Shown one piece after another: positions 15,405-22,292 of a stretch of 39,171 nt of DNA. The DNA is from Streptomyces sp. Ru72. GTDB taxonomy: Bacteria; Actinomycetota; Actinomycetes; Streptomycetales; Streptomycetaceae. The position numbers and the translations under genes were made by a program. The number at the start of each line of letters is the position of its first letter. Within the stretch, counting starts at the first letter, position 1. The stretch spans positions 1 to 39,171 of the forward strand of contig NZ_PQSR01000071.1 in assembly GCF_002920635.1 (NCBI RefSeq), given 5' to 3'. The notes below the pieces were generated by a model. The model saw only the letters and a list, made by a program, of their open reading frames with translations. It searched no databases and was not told the origin of the DNA.

Positions 15405-16466
15405 TCACGTACCGGGCCGGGTACCACGCGCCGCGGCGGCCACACGTGCGGGGACCCGCCGCTCACGGGTCCAGGCCAGCAGCTCCTCGGCGGTCCAGGC
15501 CGTGACCACACGGTCCGCCGGCACCTGGCACTCCTCGGCCCGGGCACAGCCGTTGATCTGCCAGTCCAGCTGCCCGGGCGCGTGGGCGTCGGTGTCGATC
15601 GCGAACAGCGCTCCCGCCTCGACCGCCCGGCGCAGCAGTCGCCGCGGCGGGTCCAGCCGCTCGGGCCGGCTGTTGACCTCCACGGCCGTACCGGACTCGG
15701 CGCACGCGGCGAACACCGCGTCCGCGTCGAACTCCGACTCCGGGCGCCCGCGCCCGGTGACCAGCCTTCCGGTGCAGTGGCCGAGCACGTCGGCCAGCGG
15801 ATTGCGGACGGCCGCGATCATGCGGCGGGTCATCGAGCGCGCGTCCATGCGCAGTTTGGAATGGACCGACACGACCACGACGTCGAGCCGGTCCAGGAGT
15901 TCCGGGTCCTGGTCCAGTGAGCCGTCCTCGAGGATGTCGCATTCGATGCCGGTCAGCAGCCGGAAGGGCGCCCACTCCTCGTTCAGCGCGGCGACCACGT
16001 CCAGCTGCTCGAGCAGCCGTTCAGCGGACAGCCCGCGGGCGACGGTGAGCCTGGGGGAGTGGTCGGTGAGCGCCGCCCACTCGTGTCCGAGCCGCGCCGC
16101 CGTGCGGCCCATCTCCTCGATCGGGCTACCGCCGTCCGACCAGTCCGAGTGCAGATGGCAGTCGCCGCGCAGCAGCGCCCGCAGCCGCTCGCCGCCCCGC
16201 TTCGGCGCGGCCCCGCCCTCCTGCTCCAGCTTCTGCAGGTAGCCGGGGACCTGCCCGGCCACCGCCTCCCGCACCACCTGGGCGGTGGTGGGACCGATGC
16301 CCTTGAGCGACTCCAGTGTCCCGGCGGCCGCGCGCTCGGTGACCTCGTCCCCGGGCAGAGCGGCCACCACGGCGGCCGCGGTGCGGAAGGCCCGTACACG
16401 ATAGGTGGGGGCCTGGGCCCGCTCCAGCAGGAACGCGATCCGGTCCAGCGCTGTGACGGGGTCCAT
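15405..16466 (-). CDS. HhH-PHP phosphoesterase (PolX-like without polymerase domain)
   Basis: 353 residues. The N-terminal ~100 residues resemble the 8-kDa/helix-hairpin-helix part of family X polymerases (ALDRIAFLLERAQAPTYRVR and LKGIGPTTAQVV at 54-65). From residue 102 follows a PHP metallo-phosphoesterase domain with DCHLHSDWSDGG (H104, H106, D108), ALTDHS, LTGIECDI, VVVVSVHSK, DVLGHCTGR, VEVNSRP and IDTDAHAPG, supplying all expected metal ligands. The nucleotidyltransferase domain that normally lies between them in bacterial PolX is absent. Likely a DNA-end or phosphoester processing enzyme by analogy; not proven. ATG at 16466 with GGGAGG six bases upstream. Confidence 0.85.
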   Translation of the reverse strand: MDPVTALDRIAFLLERAQAPTYRVRAFRTAAAVVAALPGDEVTERAAAGTLESLKGIGPTTAQVVREAVAGQVPGYLQKLEQEGGAAPKRGGERLRALLRGDCHLHSDWSDGGSPIEEMGRTAARLGHEWAALTDHSPRLTVARGLSAERLLEQLDVVAALNEEWAPFRLLTGIECDILEDGSLDQDPELLDRLDVVVVSVHSKLRMDARSMTRRMIAAVRNPLADVLGHCTGRLVTGRGRPESEFDADAVFAACAESGTAVEVNSRPERLDPPRRLLRRAVEAGALFAIDTDAHAPGQLDWQINGCARAEECQVPADRVVTAWTAEELLAWTRERRVPARVAAAARGTRPGT

Positions 16467-16550
16467 CGGCACCTCCCTCCTCAAGCGTTGCCCAGCCGGG
16501 TGCGGCCCGCACGACGGGCGCGTCCGGCCGCCCCGGCGCCCGGACCGCTC

Positions 16551-16556
16551 TACCCT
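16551..16556 (+). promoter_or_regulatory. -10 element, possible leaderless start
   Basis: TACCCT fits the streptomycete TANNNT -10. It ends seven bases before the ATG at 16564 and no ribosome site lies between, so transcription would begin at the start codon. Confidence 0.4.
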
Positions 16557-16563
16557 CGATTGC

Positions 16564-16800
16564 ATGACCGAAATCGCGAGTCCCCACATCTCCCGTCCGC
16601 GGATCGTGGTGCTCGGGGTACAGCCGGGCGACCCGCCGTTCCGGATCGTGGAGGTCGACGGCGAGGTGGTCGGCTCGGCGCACTCGCTCACCGACGTGCT
16701 GGCGCTCGCCGCGCAGGCAGGCGTCCTGGTCCACGACTGCGACGACCCGGACCTGGTCCGCTGGGTGGGGGGCGGCAAGTTCCACTGGACGCCGCACTGA
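16564..16800 (+). CDS. hypothetical protein, 78 residues
   Basis: MTEIASPHISRPRIVVLGVQ followed by PPFRIVEVDGEVVGSAHSLT, DVLALAAQAGVLVHDCDDPD and a C-terminal VRWVGGGKFHWTPH. Alternating hydrophobic stretches suggest a small alpha/beta fold; no signal peptide or membrane segment. Family known to me only as a conserved streptomycete hypothetical. The ATG at 16564 has no Shine-Dalgarno but a -10 at the right distance for leaderless translation. It diverges from the HhH-PHP gene. Confidence 0.72.
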   Translation: MTEIASPHISRPRIVVLGVQPGDPPFRIVEVDGEVVGSAHSLTDVLALAAQAGVLVHDCDDPDLVRWVGGGKFHWTPH

Positions 16801-16850
16801 CGGTTACGACGACCTGACCTGGTACGACGACTCGGCGTGAGGCCGCTGCC

Positions 16851-17399
16851 TCAGGCCTTGCGCGGCTTGCGCGGCTTGCGCGCATGCACCGCCCGCCCCA
16901 GCCGGCGCCCCACCAGCAGATGGCCCAGCAGCGCGCCCGCGGTGTTGAGGATGACGTCGTCGATGTCGAAGGCCCGCCCCGTGACGACCGCGCCCTGCAC
17001 CAGTTCGACCAGCAGCATCACGCACGCCGTGACGAAGCCCACGCGCAGGATGCCCCGCGCCCCGGGCGCCAGCACCGGCAGCAGGATCCCGAACGGAACA
17101 CCGAGCAGCACGTTCCCGCCGATCTGCCGCACGGCGTCGCGTGGCCCGGGCTGGTCCAGATAGGCGCGCAGGGAACGCCCCGGATGCAGATTGCTGTGGA
17201 CCAGCGCCCGCGACGCGGGTGACGGCTCCAGCGTCAGCCGGGCCAGCGCGGCGGCGAACGCCACCATCGCCACGAAGGCCAGGGTCATGGCCAGCAACCG
17301 CAGCGGAAGCGGCAGCGGCCGCCGTTCCCGCTCCGGGGCCGCCGGTGCCCGGCGGAGACCGGACCTGGCGGCCAGTGCGCGCAACGCCGGATGTGCCAT
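16851..17399 (-). CDS. VanZ family membrane protein
   Basis: 182 residues. Membrane segments include LAMTLAFVAMVAFAAALARL and GGNVLLGVPFGILLPVL, GILRVGFVTACVMLLVELVQ, then VILNTAGALLGHLLV. The N-L-L-x-x-P-x-G pattern after the first loop (GGNVLLGVPFG), the conserved acidic E in LLVELVQG, and DIDDVILNTAGALLG are typical of VanZ-like proteins. VanZ gives low-level teicoplanin resistance in enterococci; most homologues have unknown roles. The C-terminus is a short Lys/Arg/Pro tail. ATG at 17399 with GGGAGG four to five bases upstream. Confidence 0.85.
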   Translation of the reverse strand: MAHPALRALAARSGLRRAPAAPERERRPLPLPLRLLAMTLAFVAMVAFAAALARLTLEPSPASRALVHSNLHPGRSLRAYLDQPGPRDAVRQIGGNVLLGVPFGILLPVLAPGARGILRVGFVTACVMLLVELVQGAVVTGRAFDIDDVILNTAGALLGHLLVGRRLGRAVHARKPRKPRKA

Positions 17400-17662
17400 C
17401 GCATCCTCCCGGTGTCAACTTCCCTCCAGGCGAAGCTGATTACCCGCTGTCGGCGCATCGAAGCCCGGCGGTGCGCAAGCCGGGACAGCCGTCGGCCACT
17501 GATGAACCTGGGGCATACCGTCGTCGGTTTCCCCGCCCGTACGCGGGGCACTCCGAGCAGCAGCCACTCGCGCGCGCCGCCACACCCCGCGGCCCGTGCG
17601 GTGCTTGGATGATATTCCGGTTATTCAGGACATTCCGTGGCGACGGTGAACGGAGGCGGTGT

Positions 17663-17845
17663 GTGGACGCGCGTACGACATTTCGGGCCGCCCTCGAGAT
17701 CGTTCTCTGGTGGGCCGGCCTCACCGTGCTCTGGATCGTTCTGATCAGCTCCGTCGACACCCTGGAGTGGGCCGTCGGCGCGTCGGCCGCGCTCGTGGGC
17801 GCCGTCGCGGCACGCGCCGCGCGACGGGCGGTGGGCGCCCGGTGA
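17663..17845 (+). CDS. Mrp antiporter subunit E (short form)
   Basis: 60 residues from GTG at 17663 with GGAGG at 17652-17656. FRAALEIVLWWAGLTVLWIV and WAVGASAALVGAVAARAARR are the two N-terminal membrane helices of MrpE/MnhE/MbhA. The C-terminal cytoplasmic domain of standard MrpE (about 100 further residues) is absent, with a stop overlapping the next gene's start (GTGA). First gene of a six-gene antiporter operon in which all following genes overlap by a few bases. Assignment rests on position plus the two helices. Confidence 0.68.
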   Translation: MDARTTFRAALEIVLWWAGLTVLWIVLISSVDTLEWAVGASAALVGAVAARAARRAVGAR

Positions 17846-18291
17846 ACGGCTGGACGCTCACGGCCACGATCGCGCTCGGCGCGGGCGCCGGCGCCACGGT
17901 GTGGGGTGTCTCCACCGGACCGCTGCGCCGCCGGGTCGTCGCCCAGAACCTGTCCAGCGCTGTCGCCTGCCCCGGACTGCTGCTGCTGGCCCAGGGGTTC
18001 GGGCGCACGTCGTACGTCGACCTCGCGCTCCTGCTGGCCCTGCTGGGGCCGGTGGGCACGCTCGTCTTCGCCCGGCTGCTCGCCGACGAACTGGCCGAGA
18101 ACCCACCGCGCGCCCGGGGCGTCACCCTCGCCGTCGCGGGATACGGGGCCGTGGTGGTGCTGGTGCTGTGCGCCGTCACCGGACCCGGACGGGCGATGGT
18201 CAAGCTGCTGGTCGTCGGCGTGCTGCTGATCAGCGGCAACCTCATCGCCTCCCGGGCGCTCGCGGGCGGGTTCGGGAGCCGCCGTGGATGA
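17842..18291 (+). CDS. Mrp antiporter subunit F, possibly fused to a reduced G
   Basis: 149 residues, GTG at 17842 overlapping the previous stop. Residues about 15-85 (VWGVSTGPLRRRVVAQNLSS, VDLALLLALLGPVGTLVFAR) match MrpF/MbhB: a first helix, then the R-V-V-A-x-N loop, and a D-x-A-L helix. The last 60 residues have two more helices (VAGYGAVVVLVLCAVTG and MVKLLVVGVLLISGNLIASR) like the C-terminal half of MrpG/MbhC, but the MrpG signature RLHAAxK is not visible. So either F carries an extension or F and a degenerate G are fused. No separate G gene exists here. Confidence 0.7.
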   Translation: MNGWTLTATIALGAGAGATVWGVSTGPLRRRVVAQNLSSAVACPGLLLLAQGFGRTSYVDLALLLALLGPVGTLVFARLLADELAENPPRARGVTLAVAGYGAVVVLVLCAVTGPGRAMVKLLVVGVLLISGNLIASRALAGGFGSRRG

Positions 18292-18547
18292 CCCGCTGAT
18301 CGTCGTCGCCCTGCTGCTCGTCGCCGCCTCGGCGACCGCGGCCGTCGCCACCCGCGACCCCGCCCGCCAGGCCCTCGTCCTCGCCCTGCTCGGCCTGTGT
18401 CTGGCCGTGCTGTTCACGGTAGTTCAGGCGCCCGACGTGGGCCTGTCGCAGCTCGCGGTGGGCTCCGCGGTCACCCCGCTGCTGATCATGCTCTCGGTGC
18501 GCAAGGTCAGGAGGAAACCCCGGGGCGGGAAGGGGGAGGAGCGGTGA
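18284..18547 (+). CDS. MbhD/DUF4040 antiporter subunit
   Basis: 87 residues, three hydrophobic segments: PLIVVALLLVAASATAAVAT, ALVLALLGLCLAVLFTVVQ and LSQLAVGSAVTPLLIMLSVR. The VQAPDVGLSQLAVG segment is the conserved core of the MbhD family (DUF4040), which in canonical Mrp systems forms the C-terminal part of the large MrpA subunit and in archaeal membrane hydrogenases is a separate subunit. The GTG at 18284 overlaps the stop of the previous gene by eight bases, suggesting translational coupling. Confidence 0.82.
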   Translation: MDDPLIVVALLLVAASATAAVATRDPARQALVLALLGLCLAVLFTVVQAPDVGLSQLAVGSAVTPLLIMLSVRKVRRKPRGGKGEER

Positions 18548-19287
18548 CGCGGCGCGTGCGGGTGGCCGTGCTGGCTCTCGGCGGCGCCTGCCTCGCGGCC
18601 CTCCTCGTCGCCGCCTGCCTCGGCCTGCCCTCCTTCGGCGATTCCCGGCACCCCTACGGAGACCGGGCCGTCCACGCCTCCCTGTCCCGGCGTACCGCCA
18701 ACACGGTCGCCTCCGTCAACTTCGACCTGCGCGCCTTCGACACGCTCGGAGAGATGAGCATCCTGTTCGCGTCCGTCCTCGGCACGGTCGTCCTGCTCCG
18801 CCAGACCCGCGACGAGAAGCGCGCCAGGCCGCAGCCGGAGCAAGTCGCGCTGCCCGTGCGCCGCTACGCGCTCATCGTGCTGCCCGTCGCCGTCCTCACC
18901 GGCCTGTACGTCATCGCGCACGGCCAGCTCAGCCCCGGCGGCGGCTTCCAGGGCGGAGTCGTCGCCGCGACCGGCCTGCACCTGCTCTACCTCGGCGCCG
19001 ACTACCGCGCCCTGGAACGCATCCGGCCGATCGACCTTTACGAGATCGGTGACGCGCTCTCCGCCTCCGGCTACCTCGTGACGGGCCTCGCCGGCGTTCT
19101 CGCCGGCACGGCGTTCCTCGCCAACACCCTCCTGCCGTACGGCACGTTCAACACGCTGGCGTCCGGCGGCACCGTACCGGTGCTGAACGCCGCCATCGGC
19201 ATGGAGGTGACCTGCGCGGTCGTCGTCCTGCTCGCGCGCTTCCTGGACCAGGCCGTCGAAATCGAGGAGGAGGAGGGAAACCGATGA
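18544..19287 (+). CDS. Mrp antiporter subunit B with N-terminal MbhE part
   Basis: 247 residues, GTG at 18544 overlapping the previous stop. The first ~100 residues correspond to MbhE: TM helix, then NTVASVNFDLRAFDTLGEMS followed by ILFASVLGTVVLLR, where D-x-R-x-x-D-T-x-G-E is the conserved signature. The rest is MrpB/MnhB: IVLPVAVLTGLYVIAHGQLS, PGGGFQGGVVAATGLHLLYL, and C-terminal helices. A highly acidic tail (EIEEEEGNR) overlaps the next start by four bases (ATGA). Confidence 0.85.
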   Translation: MTRRVRVAVLALGGACLAALLVAACLGLPSFGDSRHPYGDRAVHASLSRRTANTVASVNFDLRAFDTLGEMSILFASVLGTVVLLRQTRDEKRARPQPEQVALPVRRYALIVLPVAVLTGLYVIAHGQLSPGGGFQGGVVAATGLHLLYLGADYRALERIRPIDLYEIGDALSASGYLVTGLAGVLAGTAFLANTLLPYGTFNTLASGGTVPVLNAAIGMEVTCAVVVLLARFLDQAVEIEEEEGNR

Positions 19288-19631
19288 GCGTACTGCCGTA
19301 CCTCGTGGCCGTCTGGATCTTTCTGGCCGGCTGCTACGGCCTCGCGACCAGCCGCAACCTGATCCACGCGGTCGGCTGCCTCGCCGTCTGCCAGTCCGCC
19401 ACCTACGTCCTGCTGCTCGCCGTCGGCTACCGCGACGGCGGCACCGCGCCCGTCTTCTCCGACGTCGAACCAGGCTCGAGGCCCGTGGTGGACCCGGTCG
19501 TTCAGGCGCTCACCCTCACCGACATCGTCGTCGGCGCCACCGTCACCGCCCTGCTGCTCGCCCTCGTCATGCAGGTCGCCAAGCGCCACGGCACGGTCGA
19601 CCCCGACGAACTGCGGGAGTTGCGCGGCTGA
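19284..19631 (+). CDS. mnhC: Mrp antiporter subunit C (NuoK-like)
   Basis: 115 residues, three membrane helices: LPYLVAVWIFLAGCYGLATS, RNLIHAVGCLAVCQSATYVL and LTLTDIVVGATVTALLLALV. The pattern GLxxxRNLIHxVxGL, then DPVVQALTLTDIVVGAxVTA, is the signature shared by MrpC/MnhC and NuoK of complex I. Normal length for the family. ATG overlaps the upstream stop (ATGA), and its own stop overlaps the next gene's ATG. Confidence 0.92.
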   Translation: MSVLPYLVAVWIFLAGCYGLATSRNLIHAVGCLAVCQSATYVLLLAVGYRDGGTAPVFSDVEPGSRPVVDPVVQALTLTDIVVGATVTALLLALVMQVAKRHGTVDPDELRELRG

Positions 19632-21388
19632 TGAACCACCTGCTGCCGCTGCTCGTCGCCGTCCCGCTGCTCGGTGCGGCACTGCTGGTCGCCTGCGGGC
19701 GCCGGCTGCCGCGTGTCGTCGCCGAGAGCGTCGGGTGCTTCCTCTCGGCCGGCACCGGCTCACTCGCGCTCTGGCTGCTCCTCGACTCCTCGCCACCGCT
19801 GACCGAATGGGTGGGGGCCTGGACGCCCGTGGGCGGCGAGAGCGTCGGCATCGTCCTCGTCGGGGACGGCCCCGGTCTCGGGATGGCCGCTCTCGCCTCC
19901 GTGCTGACGCTGGCCGCCCTCGTGTACTCCTGGCGCTACTTCGAGGAGCCGCCCCGCGGGCACGCCGGTTCCTACCCCGCCCTCATGCTGCTGTTCCAGG
20001 GCGGCATGTGCGGCTTCGCGATCACCGGCGACCTGTTCAACGCGTTCGTGTTCTTCGAGCTGATGGGCGCCGCGGCCTACGCCCTGACCGGCTACCGGGT
20101 GGAGGAGGCCAAGGCCGTCCAGGGCGGGCTGACCTTCGGCGTCATCAACTCCCTCGGCGCGTACGCCATGCTCATGGGCATCGGACTGCTCTACGCGCGC
20201 ACCGGCGAACTCGCCATGACCAAGCTGGGACGCGGGCTCGACGCCCACGGCGGACCCGACGCGCTGACCCTCGCCGCCTTCGTCCTCGTCCTGACCGGGC
20301 TGCTGGTCAAGGCCGCCGCGGCGCCGTTCCACTTCTGGCTGCCCGACGCGCACGCGGTCGCACCCACCCCGGTGTGCATGCTGCTGTCAGGCGTCATGGT
20401 CGAACTCGGCCTGTACGGGGTCTGGCGCGTCTGCACCACCGTCTTCTCCGGGCCCGGCGGCATCCCGGCGGCCGACCTGGAGCGGGCCCTGGTCGTCCTC
20501 GGCGTCCTGACCGGCGTCGTCGGCGCCCTCATGTGCTGGCACCAACGGCACATCAAACGGCTCCTCGCCTGCTCGACCATCGCCCACATGGGACTGTTCA
20601 TCGTCGGTGTCGGCACACTCGTGCCCGAGGCGGACGACGGGGTCGCCCTGTACATCCTGGGCCACGCCGGAGCCAAGGCCGCCCTGTTCGCCTGCACCGG
20701 CCTCCTGCTCGACCGGTTCGGCTGCGTCGACGAGGCGGCCCTGCACGGCAGCGGCCGTCCGATGCGCGGCGTAGCGGTGATGTTCGTGCTCGGCGGACTC
20801 GCGCTCGCCGGACTGCCCCCGTTCGGCACCTCCCTCGGCAAGGCTGTCCTGGAGGAGGCGGGCGGGCCGCTGACCGTGCTCTACGTCGTCGTGTCCGCGG
20901 TGACGGGCGGCGCGGTCCTGCGGGTCGCCGCGCGCGTCTTCTACGGACTCGGGCCTCAGCCGCAGGTCGATTCGTCGTACGAGACCACCGGCACCGGAGA
21001 GGAACCGGAGACCCGGCACCGGCTGCGCCGCATCCCGGACACCATGACGGCCGTGCCCGCCGTGCTGCTCGCCGCGTCGCTCGCGGTGGGCGTCGTCCCG
21101 GGCTTCGCGCAGAGCGTGGCGCGCTCCGTGAACGAGGCCGGCTCGGGCGGTGCGGCCGTCTCGGTCCACTGGACCGCGGCCGGCGTCCTGCTGGGGCTCG
21201 CCTCCACGGTCCTCGCCCTCGCCCTGGCCGCACTCGCCGTCGCCCGGCCCGGACTGCTCGCCGCCCGGGCATGGACGCTGCCGCTGCGCCGGCTGCAGTC
21301 CGGGCACATCGGGGACTACGTGGCCTGGGTCCTGATGGGCACGGCCCTGCTCGGGGCGCTCGCCCTGCCGGCCGTCCTGACCGGCTGA
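19631..21388 (+). CDS. mnhD: Mrp antiporter subunit D (NuoN/ND5-like)
   Basis: 585 residues with about 14 membrane helices, the proton/cation-translocating subunit. Typical segments are YPALMLLFQGGMCGFAITGD, LFNAFVFFELMGAAAYALTG (the conserved Glu of TM5), LLVKAAAAPFHFWLPDAHAV (conserved Lys in TM7), KRLLACSTIAHMGLFIVGVG and GHAGAKAALFACTGLLLDRF, with the loop PPFGTSLGKAVLEEAG. It is the only large antiporter-like subunit in the operon, since no MrpA ND5-like gene is present. A charged loop near residues 445-475 precedes the last helices. Confidence 0.92.
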   Translation: MNHLLPLLVAVPLLGAALLVACGRRLPRVVAESVGCFLSAGTGSLALWLLLDSSPPLTEWVGAWTPVGGESVGIVLVGDGPGLGMAALASVLTLAALVYSWRYFEEPPRGHAGSYPALMLLFQGGMCGFAITGDLFNAFVFFELMGAAAYALTGYRVEEAKAVQGGLTFGVINSLGAYAMLMGIGLLYARTGELAMTKLGRGLDAHGGPDALTLAAFVLVLTGLLVKAAAAPFHFWLPDAHAVAPTPVCMLLSGVMVELGLYGVWRVCTTVFSGPGGIPAADLERALVVLGVLTGVVGALMCWHQRHIKRLLACSTIAHMGLFIVGVGTLVPEADDGVALYILGHAGAKAALFACTGLLLDRFGCVDEAALHGSGRPMRGVAVMFVLGGLALAGLPPFGTSLGKAVLEEAGGPLTVLYVVVSAVTGGAVLRVAARVFYGLGPQPQVDSSYETTGTGEEPETRHRLRRIPDTMTAVPAVLLAASLAVGVVPGFAQSVARSVNEAGSGGAAVSVHWTAAGVLLGLASTVLALALAALAVARPGLLAARAWTLPLRRLQSGHIGDYVAWVLMGTALLGALALPAVLTG

Positions 21389-21412
21389 GTGCCCCGAGCA
21401 GAGGGCGGGGGC

Positions 21413-22093
21413 TCAGGAGCCGTAGGAGACCTTCACCTCCTTGAAGCCGAGGGACTTGAGCAGCCCGTCGAGCATGCTGGTGGTGTTCTTCTCGGCGCGG
21501 CCGGTCAGTTCGCTCTCCTTCGCGGCCTCGGCGATGTGCTGGACGGCCAGTTTCTGCACGGCCTGTTCACTGCCCGGGTTGTCGGAGAAGAAGTCGCCGA
21601 TGCGGTCGAGCAGGCCCCGCTGTTTGGACACGGCGTACGAACGGTAGGGGTCGAGCGCGGGTTTGCCCAGGGCGGCGTGGGGGAGCCGGATGGTGGCGGA
21701 CGTGCGGTCGCCGTCGACCTTGACGTCCCGCTCGCCGACCTTGCCGAGGTCGACGTAGGCGTCGACGGTGCCCGCGCCGACGTACAGGGTGCGGGTACCG
21801 CGGATCGCCGACGGCAGGAACCTGGAGTCCTTCTCCAGGTCCACGACCACCTGGAAGTTGCCTGAGGCGGCCTGGTAACGGCTCATGTCCTGGATGGACT
21901 TCAGCAGTGCGGGTCCGGACCGGTCGTGCGTGTCCGTTCCGAACAGGTCACGCAGCCCCGGGAACACGCTCAGCCGCAGCCCGGCGAAGAACACCGCGAG
22001 CAGGGCGACGAGCGCGACGACGGCCTTGCCCCAGCCGGGCATCCGCCGCCTCGCGGCCACCGATGAGGGTGCCTGCTTCGTGGACGTCGTCAT
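21413..22093 (-). CDS. DUF4230 domain protein, membrane-anchored
   Basis: 226 residues. A cytoplasmic Arg/Lys stretch (ARRRMPGWGK) is followed by one membrane helix (AVVALVALLAVFFAGL) and a soluble extracytoplasmic domain. Segments SRYQAASGNFQVVVDLEKDS, RTLYVGAGTVDAYVDLGKVG and the C-terminal AEKNTTSMLDGLLKSLGFKE are typical of DUF4230, whose function is unknown. ATG at 22093 chosen, with GGAGG nine bases upstream; the frame extends upstream but lacks coding character. It converges with the antiporter operon 24 bases away. Confidence 0.85.
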   Translation of the reverse strand: MTTSTKQAPSSVAARRRMPGWGKAVVALVALLAVFFAGLRLSVFPGLRDLFGTDTHDRSGPALLKSIQDMSRYQAASGNFQVVVDLEKDSRFLPSAIRGTRTLYVGAGTVDAYVDLGKVGERDVKVDGDRTSATIRLPHAALGKPALDPYRSYAVSKQRGLLDRIGDFFSDNPGSEQAVQKLAVQHIAEAAKESELTGRAEKNTTSMLDGLLKSLGFKEVKVSYGS

Positions 22094-22292
22094 CTCGACA
22101 GTCCTCCCTTCTGACAAGCGGTTGCCCGCCAGGTGCCTTGCTCGAACGCGGGGTTGCCCGGCTTGGGGAAGCGGACGGTGCGGCCATGAGGTCGCTGTGA
22201 ATTCCCGGTGCGGTTGAACACGGCCGGGTTCCGCCACGTACACGGAGGGGGCCTTTCATGCCGAGCCGGTCAAGAGCTGTAGGAGCACTGCC

